Positions 31,781 through 40,732 of a DNA stretch of 43,255 bases are shown here, one piece after another. Under the pieces are notes generated by a model. It was not told the DNA's origin. It searched no databases and saw only the letters and a program-made list of their open reading frames with translations. A program made the translations under genes and the position numbers. The DNA comes from Parvularculaceae bacterium (lineage in GTDB: Bacteria; Pseudomonadota; Alphaproteobacteria; Caulobacterales; Parvularculaceae): assembly GCA_013389105.1 (NCBI GenBank), contig JACADZ010000089.1, positions 1 to 43,255 of the forward strand. Reading direction: 5' to 3'. The first letter of the stretch is position 1; the number at the start of each line of letters is the position of its first letter.

Positions 31781-33174
31781 TTGAAGCGCTCGTCGATGAG
31801 GCGAATGGGCTTTTGCCGCAACTCGGTCTGCGTCAGCGGCGCAAGTGCGCCGACTTCCGCGAGCTCGACGACCGGCGCAATCCCGAGGCGGCGCTTCAGA
31901 ACCTCCTGCATGGCGGCCGCGACCGCGGCGGAGGACTCCCGGGTCTCGGCGACGACGATAAACTCCTCGCGGCCGGATGCGTCGCGCCGCGCCTTGCAGA
32001 TGAACTCGCCGGCGAAGGCCGGGTGCTCCTCAAGCATGGGGCCGACCGCCTGCGGAAAGATGTTGATGCCGCGGATCTTCACCATGTTGTCGGAGCGGCC
32101 GAGAAATCCCTCGATCCGGCGGAAGACCGCGCCGATTTTTGAAGCGTCGGTCCGAAACCGGGTGACGTCGTGAGTATTGAAGCGGATGATCGGGTAGACA
32201 TCGTCCTTGTAAAGACAAGTGACGACCATGTCGCCCTCGGCGCCGTCGGCGACAGGCTTCCCGGTGTCGATGTCGCAGACTTCCAGATGCTGGGCGTCCT
32301 CCATGACATAGAGTCCGTCTCGGTCGGGCCCCTCGCCGGCGATCGCCCCGGTGTCGCCGACGCCGTACCAGTCGAAGCACAGGGGGCCGCCCCAGGATCT
32401 CGAAAGCTGCTCCTTGTCCTCGCGGCCGAGATGGCCGGAAATCATGCGTATTCTGATATCGCGCCCCGGCTCAATGCCGCGTTCGCGAGCGACGTTGGCA
32501 AGTTTTTTGATGTAGTCGGCGAATCCGACAATAGTAGTGGCCCGGAAATCGCGCATGATCTCCACCTGGCGCTCCGAGCGGGTTTCGACGCCCGTGCCGG
32601 CGGACAGAAACAGCGCGCTCGTCCAGTGCGTCACCGCCTCGCGCACATAGTGACCGCCGTTGATGAGACCGTGTCCGTAGACGGAATGGACGACGTCGTC
32701 AGGCCTCAAACCCTGGAAGCGGTAGAGACGGCCGAGCAGGAGATTTTGCGCCTCGCGGCTCTTCGGCCCAAACAACAGCACCTGCGGGTTGCCGGTGGTG
32801 CCGGAGGTGGTATGGAGGATGACCGGCGGACGCTCGCCCGCAGGGTAACTCTCCAGACCGGCGAAATCGCCGAAGGGCGGATGACCCGCAATCGAATCCA
32901 TGATGTCCTGCTTGTCGAAGCTCGGCAGGCGGACGAGATCATCGAGCGAGCTGATGTCGCCGGGTGCGGCCCCCGCCGCGCCCCACAGCCGCCGGTAGAA
33001 CGGGGTCCTCCACGCGAGATCGACGCACCGCAGAAAGAGTCGGTTCTGACGCGCCCTCAGTTCGTCGCGCGAGATGGTCGTCACGAACCGGGTGAATGCC
33101 TCCCCGATCGGATGATCCTGTTCGATCCGACCGAAATCAGCGCTGTTGAAATAGGTTCGGTGTCCGTCAGACAT
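31777..33174 (-). CDS. PaaK-like acyl-CoA ligase (AMP-forming)
   Basis: A 465-aa adenylate-forming enzyme of the phenylacetate-CoA ligase type. The phosphate loop is LHTTSGTTGNPQV (about 120-132); DWYGVGDTGAIAGE is the aromatic/ATP segment near 275; and RSDNMVKIRGINIFPQAV is the hinge (about 370-388). The sequence FGGHY... seen in aromatic ligases is replaced by SVYGHGLINGGHYV. It activates a carboxylic acid as CoA thioester using ATP. The ATG at 33174 overlaps the preceding MmgE/PrpD gene by 8 nt. The substrate cannot be named from sequence. Confidence 0.87.
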   Translation of the reverse strand: MSDGHRTYFNSADFGRIEQDHPIGEAFTRFVTTISRDELRARQNRLFLRCVDLAWRTPFYRRLWGAAGAAPGDISSLDDLVRLPSFDKQDIMDSIAGHPPFGDFAGLESYPAGERPPVILHTTSGTTGNPQVLLFGPKSREAQNLLLGRLYRFQGLRPDDVVHSVYGHGLINGGHYVREAVTHWTSALFLSAGTGVETRSERQVEIMRDFRATTIVGFADYIKKLANVARERGIEPGRDIRIRMISGHLGREDKEQLSRSWGGPLCFDWYGVGDTGAIAGEGPDRDGLYVMEDAQHLEVCDIDTGKPVADGAEGDMVVTCLYKDDVYPIIRFNTHDVTRFRTDASKIGAVFRRIEGFLGRSDNMVKIRGINIFPQAVGPMLEEHPAFAGEFICKARRDASGREEFIVVAETRESSAAVAAAMQEVLKRRLGIAPVVELAEVGALAPLTQTELRQKPIRLIDERFK

Positions 33175-34543
33175 GCTCTTCCTCCAAACCGGCGGCGATG
33201 CGGGCGAGCGGGCGCGCGTCGGCGGCCTCCGCCAACGTTTCAACGGCGGCAATCAGCGCCTCGCCGCGCTCCGGCGCGCCGAAGCCGAAGGTGAAGCAGG
33301 CCCGCACCTTGTCGTGCTGCGCAGCCGCCGGGAGCGGATCTTGGGGCGACCCCGGCAAGCTGTCGATGCGAGACGCGGCCTCACGGCCATCTTTGAGCCG
33401 CGCGCGCGCGATTTGCGGAACGAAGGCGGCCGGATCGCTCGATCCGTCCTCTTCGACGACAATTCGTCTCGCGATCTCCGCCGTTTGCGGATCGCCGAGC
33501 GCGGCGGGCGTGAAATCTGCAAGCCCGACGCTCCCCTTGAGGAGGGCGACGGCGCCGCAATAGGGAAAGCACAAGCGCGCATAGCTCGCAGCCATGCCGT
33601 CCCGGTACGGACGTCCGACCAGCCGCTTGATAAGGGGCGGCGCCGTGAGCGTCACACTCTCGACGTCGGCGGCGCGAACCGCGTCGGCGCGAAGCTTTTG
33701 GAGAGCGGCGATCCCGCCCTGGGCCGCGCGCCCGGTCGGAAACGGCTTGTGCGAAACCTGTTCGATCCGCCAGACGCGGCCGAGCGACGCGAGAGCCGGC
33801 TGCAGATCGTACTCGGTCTCGAACAGGCGCGGATATCCGAAAGGCCCGTCGAAGACGTCGCGGGGGCCTGGCAAACCGGCCTCGGCCAGGTCGGCGGCGT
33901 ACACGGCGGCCCGCGCCGCATTGCCGATCTGCACCGGCAGCGCCGGCTTGCCCTCGACATGCGCCTGCATGGTGCCGGAGCAATGGGCGAGCGCGTAACC
34001 GAGCGCGTCCAGCGCGCGCGCCTCGTCAAGGCGCCTCAGCCGCGCTACGGCGAGCGTCGCGCCGAACAGTCCCGCCGTCGCCGGCCTGAAGAACCGGATC
34101 GGCGATTTGGCGGCGACCCCGAGCCCCGCGGCGACGTCGACCGCCACGACCACGGCGGCGATGAAATCGATTCCCGAAGGCCGCGACCGGCTCTCGGTCT
34201 CGGCGAGTATCGCCGCAAGGATCGTCGCCATAGGATGCACGACGGCGCCCTCATGCACGCAATCGAACTCCTGGCAGTGAATCTGGAAGCCGTTCACGAA
34301 CGCGGCGGACGGCGCGGGGAGTCTCGCGCCGGTCCCCATTGCATGGGCGGCGCCGACAACGCCGGCCCCGCCCCATCGCCGCGCGGCGGCGAGGACCTCG
34401 CCGGCATAAGGGGCCTTCGCGCCGGCGACGCCGACAGCGATCGTATCTAGAATGAAGGTCTTGGCGGCGGCGACGGCGGAGGCGGGGATCGCCCCTGCTG
34501 GCGTCGACAGCGCGTGGCGCACGATCGCCTCGCTCGCGTTCAT
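33167..34543 (-). CDS. MmgE/PrpD family protein 1
   Basis: A 458-aa protein of the MmgE/PrpD (2-methylcitrate dehydratase, aconitate decarboxylase) family. It shows NGFQIHCQEFDCVHEGAVVH (about 84-103), an EGKPALPVQIGNAARAAVYA segment (about 197-216) and a KPFPTGRAAQGGI region (about 265-277). These correspond to the conserved helical-domain segments of the family. The family dehydrates, decarboxylates or isomerises tricarboxylates and branched dicarboxylates. It overlaps the other MmgE/PrpD gene by 4 nt, so they are made together and may form a hetero-oligomer. Confidence 0.85.
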   Translation of the reverse strand: MNASEAIVRHALSTPAGAIPASAVAAAKTFILDTIAVGVAGAKAPYAGEVLAAARRWGGAGVVGAAHAMGTGARLPAPSAAFVNGFQIHCQEFDCVHEGAVVHPMATILAAILAETESRSRPSGIDFIAAVVVAVDVAAGLGVAAKSPIRFFRPATAGLFGATLAVARLRRLDEARALDALGYALAHCSGTMQAHVEGKPALPVQIGNAARAAVYAADLAEAGLPGPRDVFDGPFGYPRLFETEYDLQPALASLGRVWRIEQVSHKPFPTGRAAQGGIAALQKLRADAVRAADVESVTLTAPPLIKRLVGRPYRDGMAASYARLCFPYCGAVALLKGSVGLADFTPAALGDPQTAEIARRIVVEEDGSSDPAAFVPQIARARLKDGREAASRIDSLPGSPQDPLPAAAQHDKVRACFTFGFGAPERGEALIAAVETLAEAADARPLARIAAGLEEEHV

Positions 34544-35862
34544 TCCGCAAGCCCTCCGCGCAGCAGATCGAGATAGGCGCCCAGCGACCCGCCATGCGCA
34601 AGGCTGAGCGCCGAGGCGGCGAGCCGTTCCGCGGCGGCCGCGCTCATGCCGCCACGCCGCATGAGGCTCAGCGCCTTGACGCGGAGTTCCTCGTCGCTCA
34701 TCGGATTTTCGGGATCGCCGAGGGCGTCGGCGACCTCCGCCGTCCGCCGCGATCCGTCCGAAAGATCAAGCTCGAGGCGCGCCCCGAAACGGGCGGGATA
34801 GCGCGCCGTGATCGCCGGATCTTCGACGACCGCGAGGCGCCGGCGCAGATCGCCGACGTCCGGCCGCGCCAGGCTCTCGCCTTCGAAATCGGTGATCTTG
34901 GGTGCGCCGCCGATCAGCGTGACCGCGACAGCGTGCTGAAGCGAAAACCGTGCGCTCAACGAGTCGGCAGGGGCTGGCTTGTCGCAAAAGACGACTGCGT
35001 CGCGATAGACGGCGATGCGGCCGCAGGCGACGGATTCCGGCCGGACTCCGCCCGCGCGCAGGAGAAGCGCCGCGTCAATCGCCGCATGCGCGTGTCGGCA
35101 GGCGGACCAGGGCTTGAAGCTCACCTCGTGGATCGCCCAGGGCGCGTCTTCTTCAAAGTCGAGCACGGCCTCGGGATCGGCGTCGCCGCAGGTCGCCGCA
35201 AAAAAACCCTGCGGTCCTTCGAAGATGGACATGAGGCCGCCGAAACCTGCCCGGACGAGAGATGCCGCGAGGAGGCCAGAGTCCGCGGAACGCGCCGTGT
35301 GCAGCTGCTTGGCGTGCGAACGGGGCTCGTGGCGGACCTGCCAGAGGCCGCTCGCCTGGGTCCCCGCGAGTCCGAGCGCAGCTGCACACTGCTCCGTATT
35401 AAGATGGTCTATATCTGCGGCGGCCGCGGCGGCGCCGAACGGCCCGCAGGTGCCGGTGTTGTGCCAGTAGCGGTAATGATCCGGCCCCACAGCTCGGCCG
35501 ACGCGGATCATGGCCTCATAGCCGCGCACGACCGCGCCGAGAAATGTGGAGGCGCTCGCGCCCGCGCGGTCGGCGGCCGCGAGGGCGGCCGGGACGACCA
35601 CCGGGCCGGGATGCAGAAGCGCGCGCTTGTCGACGTCGTCCATCTCGAGAATGTTGCCGAGAGCGCCCCAGTAAAGCAGGTCGCCGCATGGCCCCGCCGC
35701 TATTCTCATGGCGCGGGCCGCATCCGAGCGAGCGCCGGCGACGGCGCATCCGGTCCAGTCTAGCAGATGAAGCGCCGCCCGAGCGCGATCAGCTTCGGCG
35801 ACCGGCCGCGCGAGCCGCCGGGCGAGCCGTGCGGCCGCCGTCATCGGGCTTTGTCCGGACAT
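34540..35862 (-). CDS. MmgE/PrpD family protein 2
   Basis: A 440-aa second, diverged MmgE/PrpD protein. It shows GALGNILEMDDVDKRALLHP (about 65-84), a QLHTARSADSGLLAASLVRA segment (about 190-209) and VSFKPWSACRHAHAAIDA (about 247-264). The start is uncertain. The ATG at 35862 has a GAGG site but lies inside the TGTCCGGACA operator; the ATG at 35844 would leave the operator wholly upstream. It is the first gene of operon E and divergent from gntR2. Confidence 0.85.
   Translation of the reverse strand: MSGQSPMTAAARLARRLARPVAEADRARAALHLLDWTGCAVAGARSDAARAMRIAAGPCGDLLYWGALGNILEMDDVDKRALLHPGPVVVPAALAAADRAGASASTFLGAVVRGYEAMIRVGRAVGPDHYRYWHNTGTCGPFGAAAAAADIDHLNTEQCAAALGLAGTQASGLWQVRHEPRSHAKQLHTARSADSGLLAASLVRAGFGGLMSIFEGPQGFFAATCGDADPEAVLDFEEDAPWAIHEVSFKPWSACRHAHAAIDAALLLRAGGVRPESVACGRIAVYRDAVVFCDKPAPADSLSARFSLQHAVAVTLIGGAPKITDFEGESLARPDVGDLRRRLAVVEDPAITARYPARFGARLELDLSDGSRRTAEVADALGDPENPMSDEELRVKALSLMRRGGMSAAAAERLAASALSLAHGGSLGAYLDLLRGGLAE
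35852..35861. promoter_or_regulatory. TGTCCGGACA operator, site 1
   Basis: The perfect palindrome TGTCCGGACA (context CTTTGTCCGGACATTTG) lies in the divergent region between operon E and gntR2, overlapping the likely start of the MmgE/PrpD gene. The GT-N4-AC layout fits HutC-type GntR operators. An identical core precedes operon F at 41572. Confidence 0.65.
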
Positions 35863-35903
35863 TTGCCTCGTGTAGCATGGGGCCAGCACGCTGCAAACGG
35901 ACC

Positions 35904-36677
35904 ATGCCGCGCCAGGCCAGATACGTCAGCCTCGCCGCCGAACTGCGCCGGTCGATCCAGCGGGGCGATGTCGAGATCGGCGGCCTTCTGCCGACCGAAG
36001 TCGCGCTGTGCCGCGCGCACAAGGTATCGCGGCATACGGCTCGCGCCGCCCTTGCGTTGCTTGAGGACGCCCATCTCATCGAAAGGCGGCCTGGCCTTGG
36101 CACCCGCGTCATTGCACGCGAGGAGTCGTCCGCTTTCGTGCAGCCTCTCGGCGGTCTCGCCGAGCTGCTTCAATACGCACGGAATGCGCGCCTCCAAATC
36201 TCCTCAGCCGCGAGCGTAACGCTCTCAGCCGGCGACGCGCAAAGGCTGGGCGCGCCGGCGAGGTCGGCATGGCTCAATATCGAGGGCGTTCGCAGAGCGT
36301 CGGGCGCGCCGATCGCCGTGACCAGCATCTATGTCGCCGACGCCATCGGGGCCTCGGTCGACGACTTTCGCCGATCAAGACGCGCGGTCACCGAAGAAAT
36401 CGAGCGCCGCTACGGCGTCGCGGTGGAATCGATCTCGCAAACCATTCGCGCCGAGCGCATGACGGCCGCCGACGCCGCCGCGCTGAAGGTAGAGCCAGGC
36501 GCGCCCATCATGAGGACCGTGCGCCGCTACGCCGCAGCGTCAGGCCGAATCTTCGTCATCTCGGACACGCGTCATCCTGGCGACCGCTTCGCCTATGACC
36601 TGCACTATCGCCGCGAAGGGACCCTCAGACCTTTTCGGGTTGATTCGAAACCGGGGCGCGCCCACCCGCGGCGCTAA
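35904..36677 (+). CDS. GntR-family regulator with UTRA domain (GntR2)
   Basis: A 257-aa HutC-type regulator. The winged helix covers about residues 5-75 (LPTEVALCRAHKVSRHTAR), followed by the UTRA effector domain (about 95-245). It lacks the basic N-terminal extension of GntR1 and is only distantly similar, so it should recognise a different site and ligand. The ATG at 35904 gives MPRQARYVSLAAELRRSI, a normal start. Likely target: the TGTCCGGACA sites before its neighbour operon E and before operon F. Confidence 0.9.
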   Translation: MPRQARYVSLAAELRRSIQRGDVEIGGLLPTEVALCRAHKVSRHTARAALALLEDAHLIERRPGLGTRVIAREESSAFVQPLGGLAELLQYARNARLQISSAASVTLSAGDAQRLGAPARSAWLNIEGVRRASGAPIAVTSIYVADAIGASVDDFRRSRRAVTEEIERRYGVAVESISQTIRAERMTAADAAALKVEPGAPIMRTVRRYAAASGRIFVISDTRHPGDRFAYDLHYRREGTLRPFRVDSKPGRAHPRR

Positions 36678-36699
36678 ATCGAACGGGGGGCGCGGTGGA

Positions 36700-37860
36700 C
36701 TAGATGGCGCCAGAGGCTCGAAGCGCCTCGATCTCCTGATTGGTATAGCCGAGCGTTCCAAGAATCTGCGCGGCGTCGGCGCCGCGCGCCGGCGTTCTCG
36801 GATCGATCTCTGCCGGCTCGTCCGCGAATTTGATCGGCGTCCCCACGATCTCCGAGCCGCGCTCGTCCCGGGACAACATGCCCCGTTCCGCCGTATTCGG
36901 ATCGTCGAAAGCCTCCTTGAGATCGAGCGCCGGGGCATAGGCGACGTCCTTGCCTTCCAGCCAGGCCAACCAAGCGTCGCGCGGCTTGGATTTGAACGTC
37001 TCGCTAAGAAAAGCCCGCAGCGGTTCTTGGGTCTTGCCCGGCGGGGTCTCGGCAAGGGGCAGCAGGTCAAGGCGGCCAAGCGGCTCGAGCAGGTTGCGCG
37101 CAAACTTGATCTCGGCCCCGCCGAGGACGATCCACCTGCCGTCGGCGCATTCATACAGGTTGAACATCGCGTTGCCGCCCCAGGATCGTTCCTCCTTCGG
37201 AACATGCGGCTTTCCGGTTGCAAAGATCCGGCCCGAGACGTTCGGCGTCCATGCGAGAACGCTGTCCAGCATCGCGACATCAATATGGTCGCCCTCGCCC
37301 GTCTCGCGCGCGCGGAGGAGCGCCATGAGGACGCCGGCGAGCGCCGTCAGGGAGCCCAGCGCGTCGGCGACCGGCATGTGCGGCATGACGAGGCTCCCGT
37401 CGCGGGCCTCGTTCAGAGGCAGGATGCCGGCGAGGGCCTGGACGGCAAGGTCGTGCGCCGGTCGCTTCGCATAACGGCCGCTCTGCCCGAATGCGGAAAT
37501 CGAACAGTAGACGAGCCGCGGATTAACGGCGCGGGTTGCGGCGTAGCCGACGCCGAGTCGATCGACGACGCCCGGCCTGAACGATTCGACGATCACGTCG
37601 GCGCGCGCCGCGAGTTTCATGAAGATCGCCCGGCCGTCCGCGGACTTGAGGTCGAGCTGGAGCGATTTCTTGCCGCGATGGGTGTTCCGGAACCAGACGC
37701 TTTCCCCGTTCTTTCGGTAGCCGATTTCGCGCGTCGGCTCGCCTTCTCCTTTCGGCTCGATCTTGATGACCGACGCGCCGTGATCGGCCATCATGAGCGT
37801 CAGCATGGGCCCTGGCAGGAACAGGGAGAGGTCGAGGACGAGAACGCCGTCGAGCTTCAT
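36700..37860 (-). CDS. CaiB/BaiF class III CoA-transferase 1
   Basis: A 386-aa class III CoA-transferase moving CoA between carboxylic acids through an aspartyl anhydride. The N-terminal segment GPMLTLMMADHGASVIKIEP is typical. The probable catalytic aspartate is Asp137 in RPAHDLAVQALAG. It is the last gene of operon F, overlapping the second transferase by 4 nt. In mesaconate/citramalate-type routes, such enzymes load the diacid or shift CoA between its two carboxyls; either role fits. Confidence 0.88.
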   Translation of the reverse strand: MKLDGVLVLDLSLFLPGPMLTLMMADHGASVIKIEPKGEGEPTREIGYRKNGESVWFRNTHRGKKSLQLDLKSADGRAIFMKLAARADVIVESFRPGVVDRLGVGYAATRAVNPRLVYCSISAFGQSGRYAKRPAHDLAVQALAGILPLNEARDGSLVMPHMPVADALGSLTALAGVLMALLRARETGEGDHIDVAMLDSVLAWTPNVSGRIFATGKPHVPKEERSWGGNAMFNLYECADGRWIVLGGAEIKFARNLLEPLGRLDLLPLAETPPGKTQEPLRAFLSETFKSKPRDAWLAWLEGKDVAYAPALDLKEAFDDPNTAERGMLSRDERGSEIVGTPIKFADEPAEIDPRTPARGADAAQILGTLGYTNQEIEALRASGAI

Positions 37861-39014
37861 CTGCGAGGCCCGAGGATCTCTTCCGTATGCTCGCCGAGCC
37901 TTGGCGCCCGCCATGCCTTCGGTCGGACGCCGTCGACCTTGATCGGCAAGGCGAGCATGTTGAGCCGGCCGCCCGGCGCGGCGTCGTGACTGACGCTGTC
38001 GCGCATGCCGACCTCGCGGACGTAGGGATTCTCAAGCGCGCCGTTCAGCGTGTTGATCGGCGCGAACGGCACTTTGCCCCCGAGCAGCGCCATCCATTCG
38101 GCGGTCGAGCGGCCGGAGCAGATTTCGTCCATGGACTCCGTGAGCGCTTCGAGATTTTTGCGCCGCGACGCAATATCCGCAAAGCGCGGATCGTCGCGCA
38201 CGTCCGGCCGCCCGACGATGTCGCAAAACAGCGTCCAGAACTTCTGGGTCTGGCACATGAGCAGCCCCCAGCCGTCTTTCGTCCTGACGATCTGAGACGG
38301 CGAAATCGAGGGATGGGCGCCGCGCGGAAGGCGGCCGATGACCGGCCCGCCGTTCATCGCCCATACTGCCGGATAGGAAAGCTGGTGCAGCGCCACGTCA
38401 AACAGCGACACGTCGACGTCGCAGCCCGTTCCGGTCGCCCGGGCCCTGATGATCGCCGCGAGGGCTGCGAAGGCCGTCATGGTTCCCGTCATGAAATCGA
38501 CCATCGACAGCCCGAAGCGCGTCGGCGGCGCGTCGGGTTCGCCGGTGAGGCTCATGAAGCCGGCTTCCGCCTGCATGAGATAATCATAGCCCGGCCAGCT
38601 TGCGCGGCTGTTATCCCGTCCGTAGGCGGATAGATGCGCGCAGACGATGGACGGCTTGACCGCTTTCAGCGAGGGATAGTCGATGCTGAGCTTCTTCGGC
38701 TGGTCGCCGCGCAGATTGTTGACGACCGCGTCGGCCGATCTGACGAGTTTCTCGAATTCGGCCCGACCTTCCGGCGTTTTGATCTCCAGCGCGACCGATT
38801 TCTTGCCCCTCGAGAATGTCTGGAAGAACTGGCTGTCCTGCTCCCCGAGAAATGGCGGACCGGTCGTTCGCGACACGTCGCCGCCCATCGACGGAGACTC
38901 GACCTTGATGACCTCGGCGCCGAGCTCGCTCATCAGCTGGGTGCCGTAGGGGCCAGCGCCGTAAAGCTCGACGGCGACGACGCGCACCCCTTCAAGAAGG
39001 CTCGTCGTGCTCAT
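37857..39014 (-). CDS. CaiB/BaiF class III CoA-transferase 2
   Basis: A 385-aa second class III CoA-transferase. It has YGAGPYGTQLMSELGAEVIK near the N-terminus and the probable catalytic Asp144 in PGYDYLMQAEAGFMSLTG. The two transferases are only distantly similar, so they should differ in substrate: for example one for activation of the free diacid and one for intramolecular CoA migration. It overlaps acyl-CoA dehydrogenase and transferase 1 by 4 nt each. Confidence 0.88.
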   Translation of the reverse strand: MSTTSLLEGVRVVAVELYGAGPYGTQLMSELGAEVIKVESPSMGGDVSRTTGPPFLGEQDSQFFQTFSRGKKSVALEIKTPEGRAEFEKLVRSADAVVNNLRGDQPKKLSIDYPSLKAVKPSIVCAHLSAYGRDNSRASWPGYDYLMQAEAGFMSLTGEPDAPPTRFGLSMVDFMTGTMTAFAALAAIIRARATGTGCDVDVSLFDVALHQLSYPAVWAMNGGPVIGRLPRGAHPSISPSQIVRTKDGWGLLMCQTQKFWTLFCDIVGRPDVRDDPRFADIASRRKNLEALTESMDEICSGRSTAEWMALLGGKVPFAPINTLNGALENPYVREVGMRDSVSHDAAPGGRLNMLALPIKVDGVRPKAWRAPRLGEHTEEILGPRR

Positions 39015-40198
39015 GCGGGGTTACGCTTGACGAGCTGCTTGGCGATAATGATGCGCTGCATTTCGTTGGTTCCCTCGCCGATGCACATGAGCGGCGCGTC
39101 TCGATAAAGCCGCTCGATCACGAACTCCTTGGAATAGCCGTAACCGCCGTGGATCCGCATCGCCTCGGTTGCGACTTCGACCGCGGTCTCCGATGCGTAA
39201 TATTTGGCCATGCCGGCCTCCATATCGACGCGCGCGCCCTTGTCGTATTGGCGCGCCGCATCCTCGACGAGCAGCTCCGAGGCCCGGGTCTTGGCCGCCA
39301 TTTCGCCGAGTTTGAGCTGAATCGCCTGATGCTCGGCGATCGGCTTGCCCATCGTCTTCCTGACCTGCGCGTACTTGATGCTTTCTTCGAGCGCGCGCTG
39401 CGCGATGCCGACGGCGCGGGCGGCGACGTTGATGCGCCCGATCTCGAGCCCGCCGGTCGCCATGAGGAAGCCCTCTCCCTCCTTGCCGCCGACGAGGCTC
39501 AAGGCGGCGTCGCATTCATAGTCTTCGAAAATGAACTCCCCGGAATCGATGCCTTTGTAGCCGAGCTTTTCGAGCTTCCTGCCGTTGCGTATCCCTTTGA
39601 GCGGCGCGCCCGTCCGCGGATCGTGCTTGGTCACGATCAGCATCGACATGCCCTTGTAACGGGGCGAGGCGGCGGGATCGGTCTTGACCAGCAGGGCGTT
39701 CGCCTCGCCCTCGATGGCGTTCGAGATCCATGTCTTTGTTCCGTTGACGACATATCTGTCGCCGCGACGAATCGCTGTCGTACGGATGCCCTGCAAGTCC
39801 GTGCCGGCGTCGGGTTCGGTGAGCCCCAGGCCGCCGCGCATCGCGCCGGCGGCGAAGCGCGGAAGCCAGAACTCCTTCTGCTCCGCGGTCCCGAACTTCT
39901 GAACTATCAGGGCCATCATGAGGTGTGAATTGAAGATGCCCGTCAGCGACATCCACTCCTTGGCGATGCGCGTGACGATCCTCGCATAGGTCGTCGCCGA
40001 CAGGCCGAGCCCGCCATATTCAGGGTCGATCAAGGCTCCGAAAAGCCCGAGCTCGCGCATGTCGTCAACGAGCGCCGCCGGCCAGACGTCGTCATGCTCG
40101 AGCTTCATGGCGACGGGAGCGACCTTGGTGCGCACCCATTTGTCGATCGCGTCGAGGATCAGGGTCTCGTCGTCTTGGGCGCGCGCGCCGTCGGCCAT
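39011..40198 (-). CDS. Acyl-CoA dehydrogenase
   Basis: A 395-aa FAD acyl-CoA dehydrogenase. It shows GLTEPDAGTDLQGIRTTA (about 120-137), the KTWISNAIEGEANALL flavin segment (about 154-169), and a C-terminal MRIHGGYGYSKEF region followed by IGEGTNEMQR, which carries the likely catalytic Glu. It introduces an alpha-beta double bond into the CoA ester. Placed between CoA-transferases and a MaoC hydratase, it resembles the methylsuccinyl-CoA or FadE19-like step of branched dicarboxylate breakdown. Confidence 0.92.
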   Translation of the reverse strand: MADGARAQDDETLILDAIDKWVRTKVAPVAMKLEHDDVWPAALVDDMRELGLFGALIDPEYGGLGLSATTYARIVTRIAKEWMSLTGIFNSHLMMALIVQKFGTAEQKEFWLPRFAAGAMRGGLGLTEPDAGTDLQGIRTTAIRRGDRYVVNGTKTWISNAIEGEANALLVKTDPAASPRYKGMSMLIVTKHDPRTGAPLKGIRNGRKLEKLGYKGIDSGEFIFEDYECDAALSLVGGKEGEGFLMATGGLEIGRINVAARAVGIAQRALEESIKYAQVRKTMGKPIAEHQAIQLKLGEMAAKTRASELLVEDAARQYDKGARVDMEAGMAKYYASETAVEVATEAMRIHGGYGYSKEFVIERLYRDAPLMCIGEGTNEMQRIIIAKQLVKRNPA

Positions 40199-40208
40199 CT
40201 TAAAACCT

Positions 40209-40730
40209 CTAGTAGTTCGGCACTCTGTCGTCGACGGCGTTGCCGCGCGTCGGAATCAGCATGTTGCGGATGAACGTGCAGACTGTTTCGCCGCGCTGGT
40301 TCTTTCCGATGGTGCGGATCGTGACGATCCCCTGCGTCGGCCGCGATTGAGAGAGGCGTTTTTTCAGGACTTCGCTTTCGCCGTAGATCGTGTCGCCCGC
40401 GAAAACCGGCGCGGTGAATTTCACCTCGTCCATTCCCAGATTCGCGATCGCCTTCTGCGAACAGTCGGTCACGCTCATGCCTATGAGGATGGCGAGGGTG
40501 TAGGGGCTGACCACGAGATTTTTTCCGAACTCGGAATATTTGGCGTATTCCGCGTCGAAATGCATCGGATGCGTGTTCATGGTCATCAGCGTGAAGAGGT
40601 GGTTGTCATACTCGGTCACCGTTTTGCCGGGACGGTGCTCGTAGACGTCGCCTTCGCGGAAATCCTCGAAATAACGCCCGAATGTCTCGCGGTACCGATT
40701 GGGTCCGACCTCCTTCCATTGCTGGACCAT
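40209..40730 (-). CDS. MaoC-like enoyl-CoA hydratase (mesaconyl-CoA hydratase type)
   Basis: A 173-aa hot-dog fold hydratase. The motif region TVTEYDNHLFTLMTMNTHPMH (38-58) replaces the usual GDxNPxH by TMNTxPxH, a feature I associate with MaoC proteins acting on mesaconyl/itaconyl-like CoA esters. The length is that of a single hot-dog domain, so it should work as a dimer. It lies two nt from the CitE-like gene, whose substrate it would produce. Confidence 0.88.
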   Translation of the reverse strand: MVQQWKEVGPNRYRETFGRYFEDFREGDVYEHRPGKTVTEYDNHLFTLMTMNTHPMHFDAEYAKYSEFGKNLVVSPYTLAILIGMSVTDCSQKAIANLGMDEVKFTAPVFAGDTIYGESEVLKKRLSQSRPTQGIVTIRTIGKNQRGETVCTFIRNMLIPTRGNAVDDRVPNY

Positions 40731-40732
40731 CG

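Noticed and set aside
33173-34450. Long plus-strand frame opposite the MmgE/PrpD gene
   Set aside because: It is a compositional shadow; the minus-strand protein has family motifs and operon overlaps, the plus-strand one has neither.
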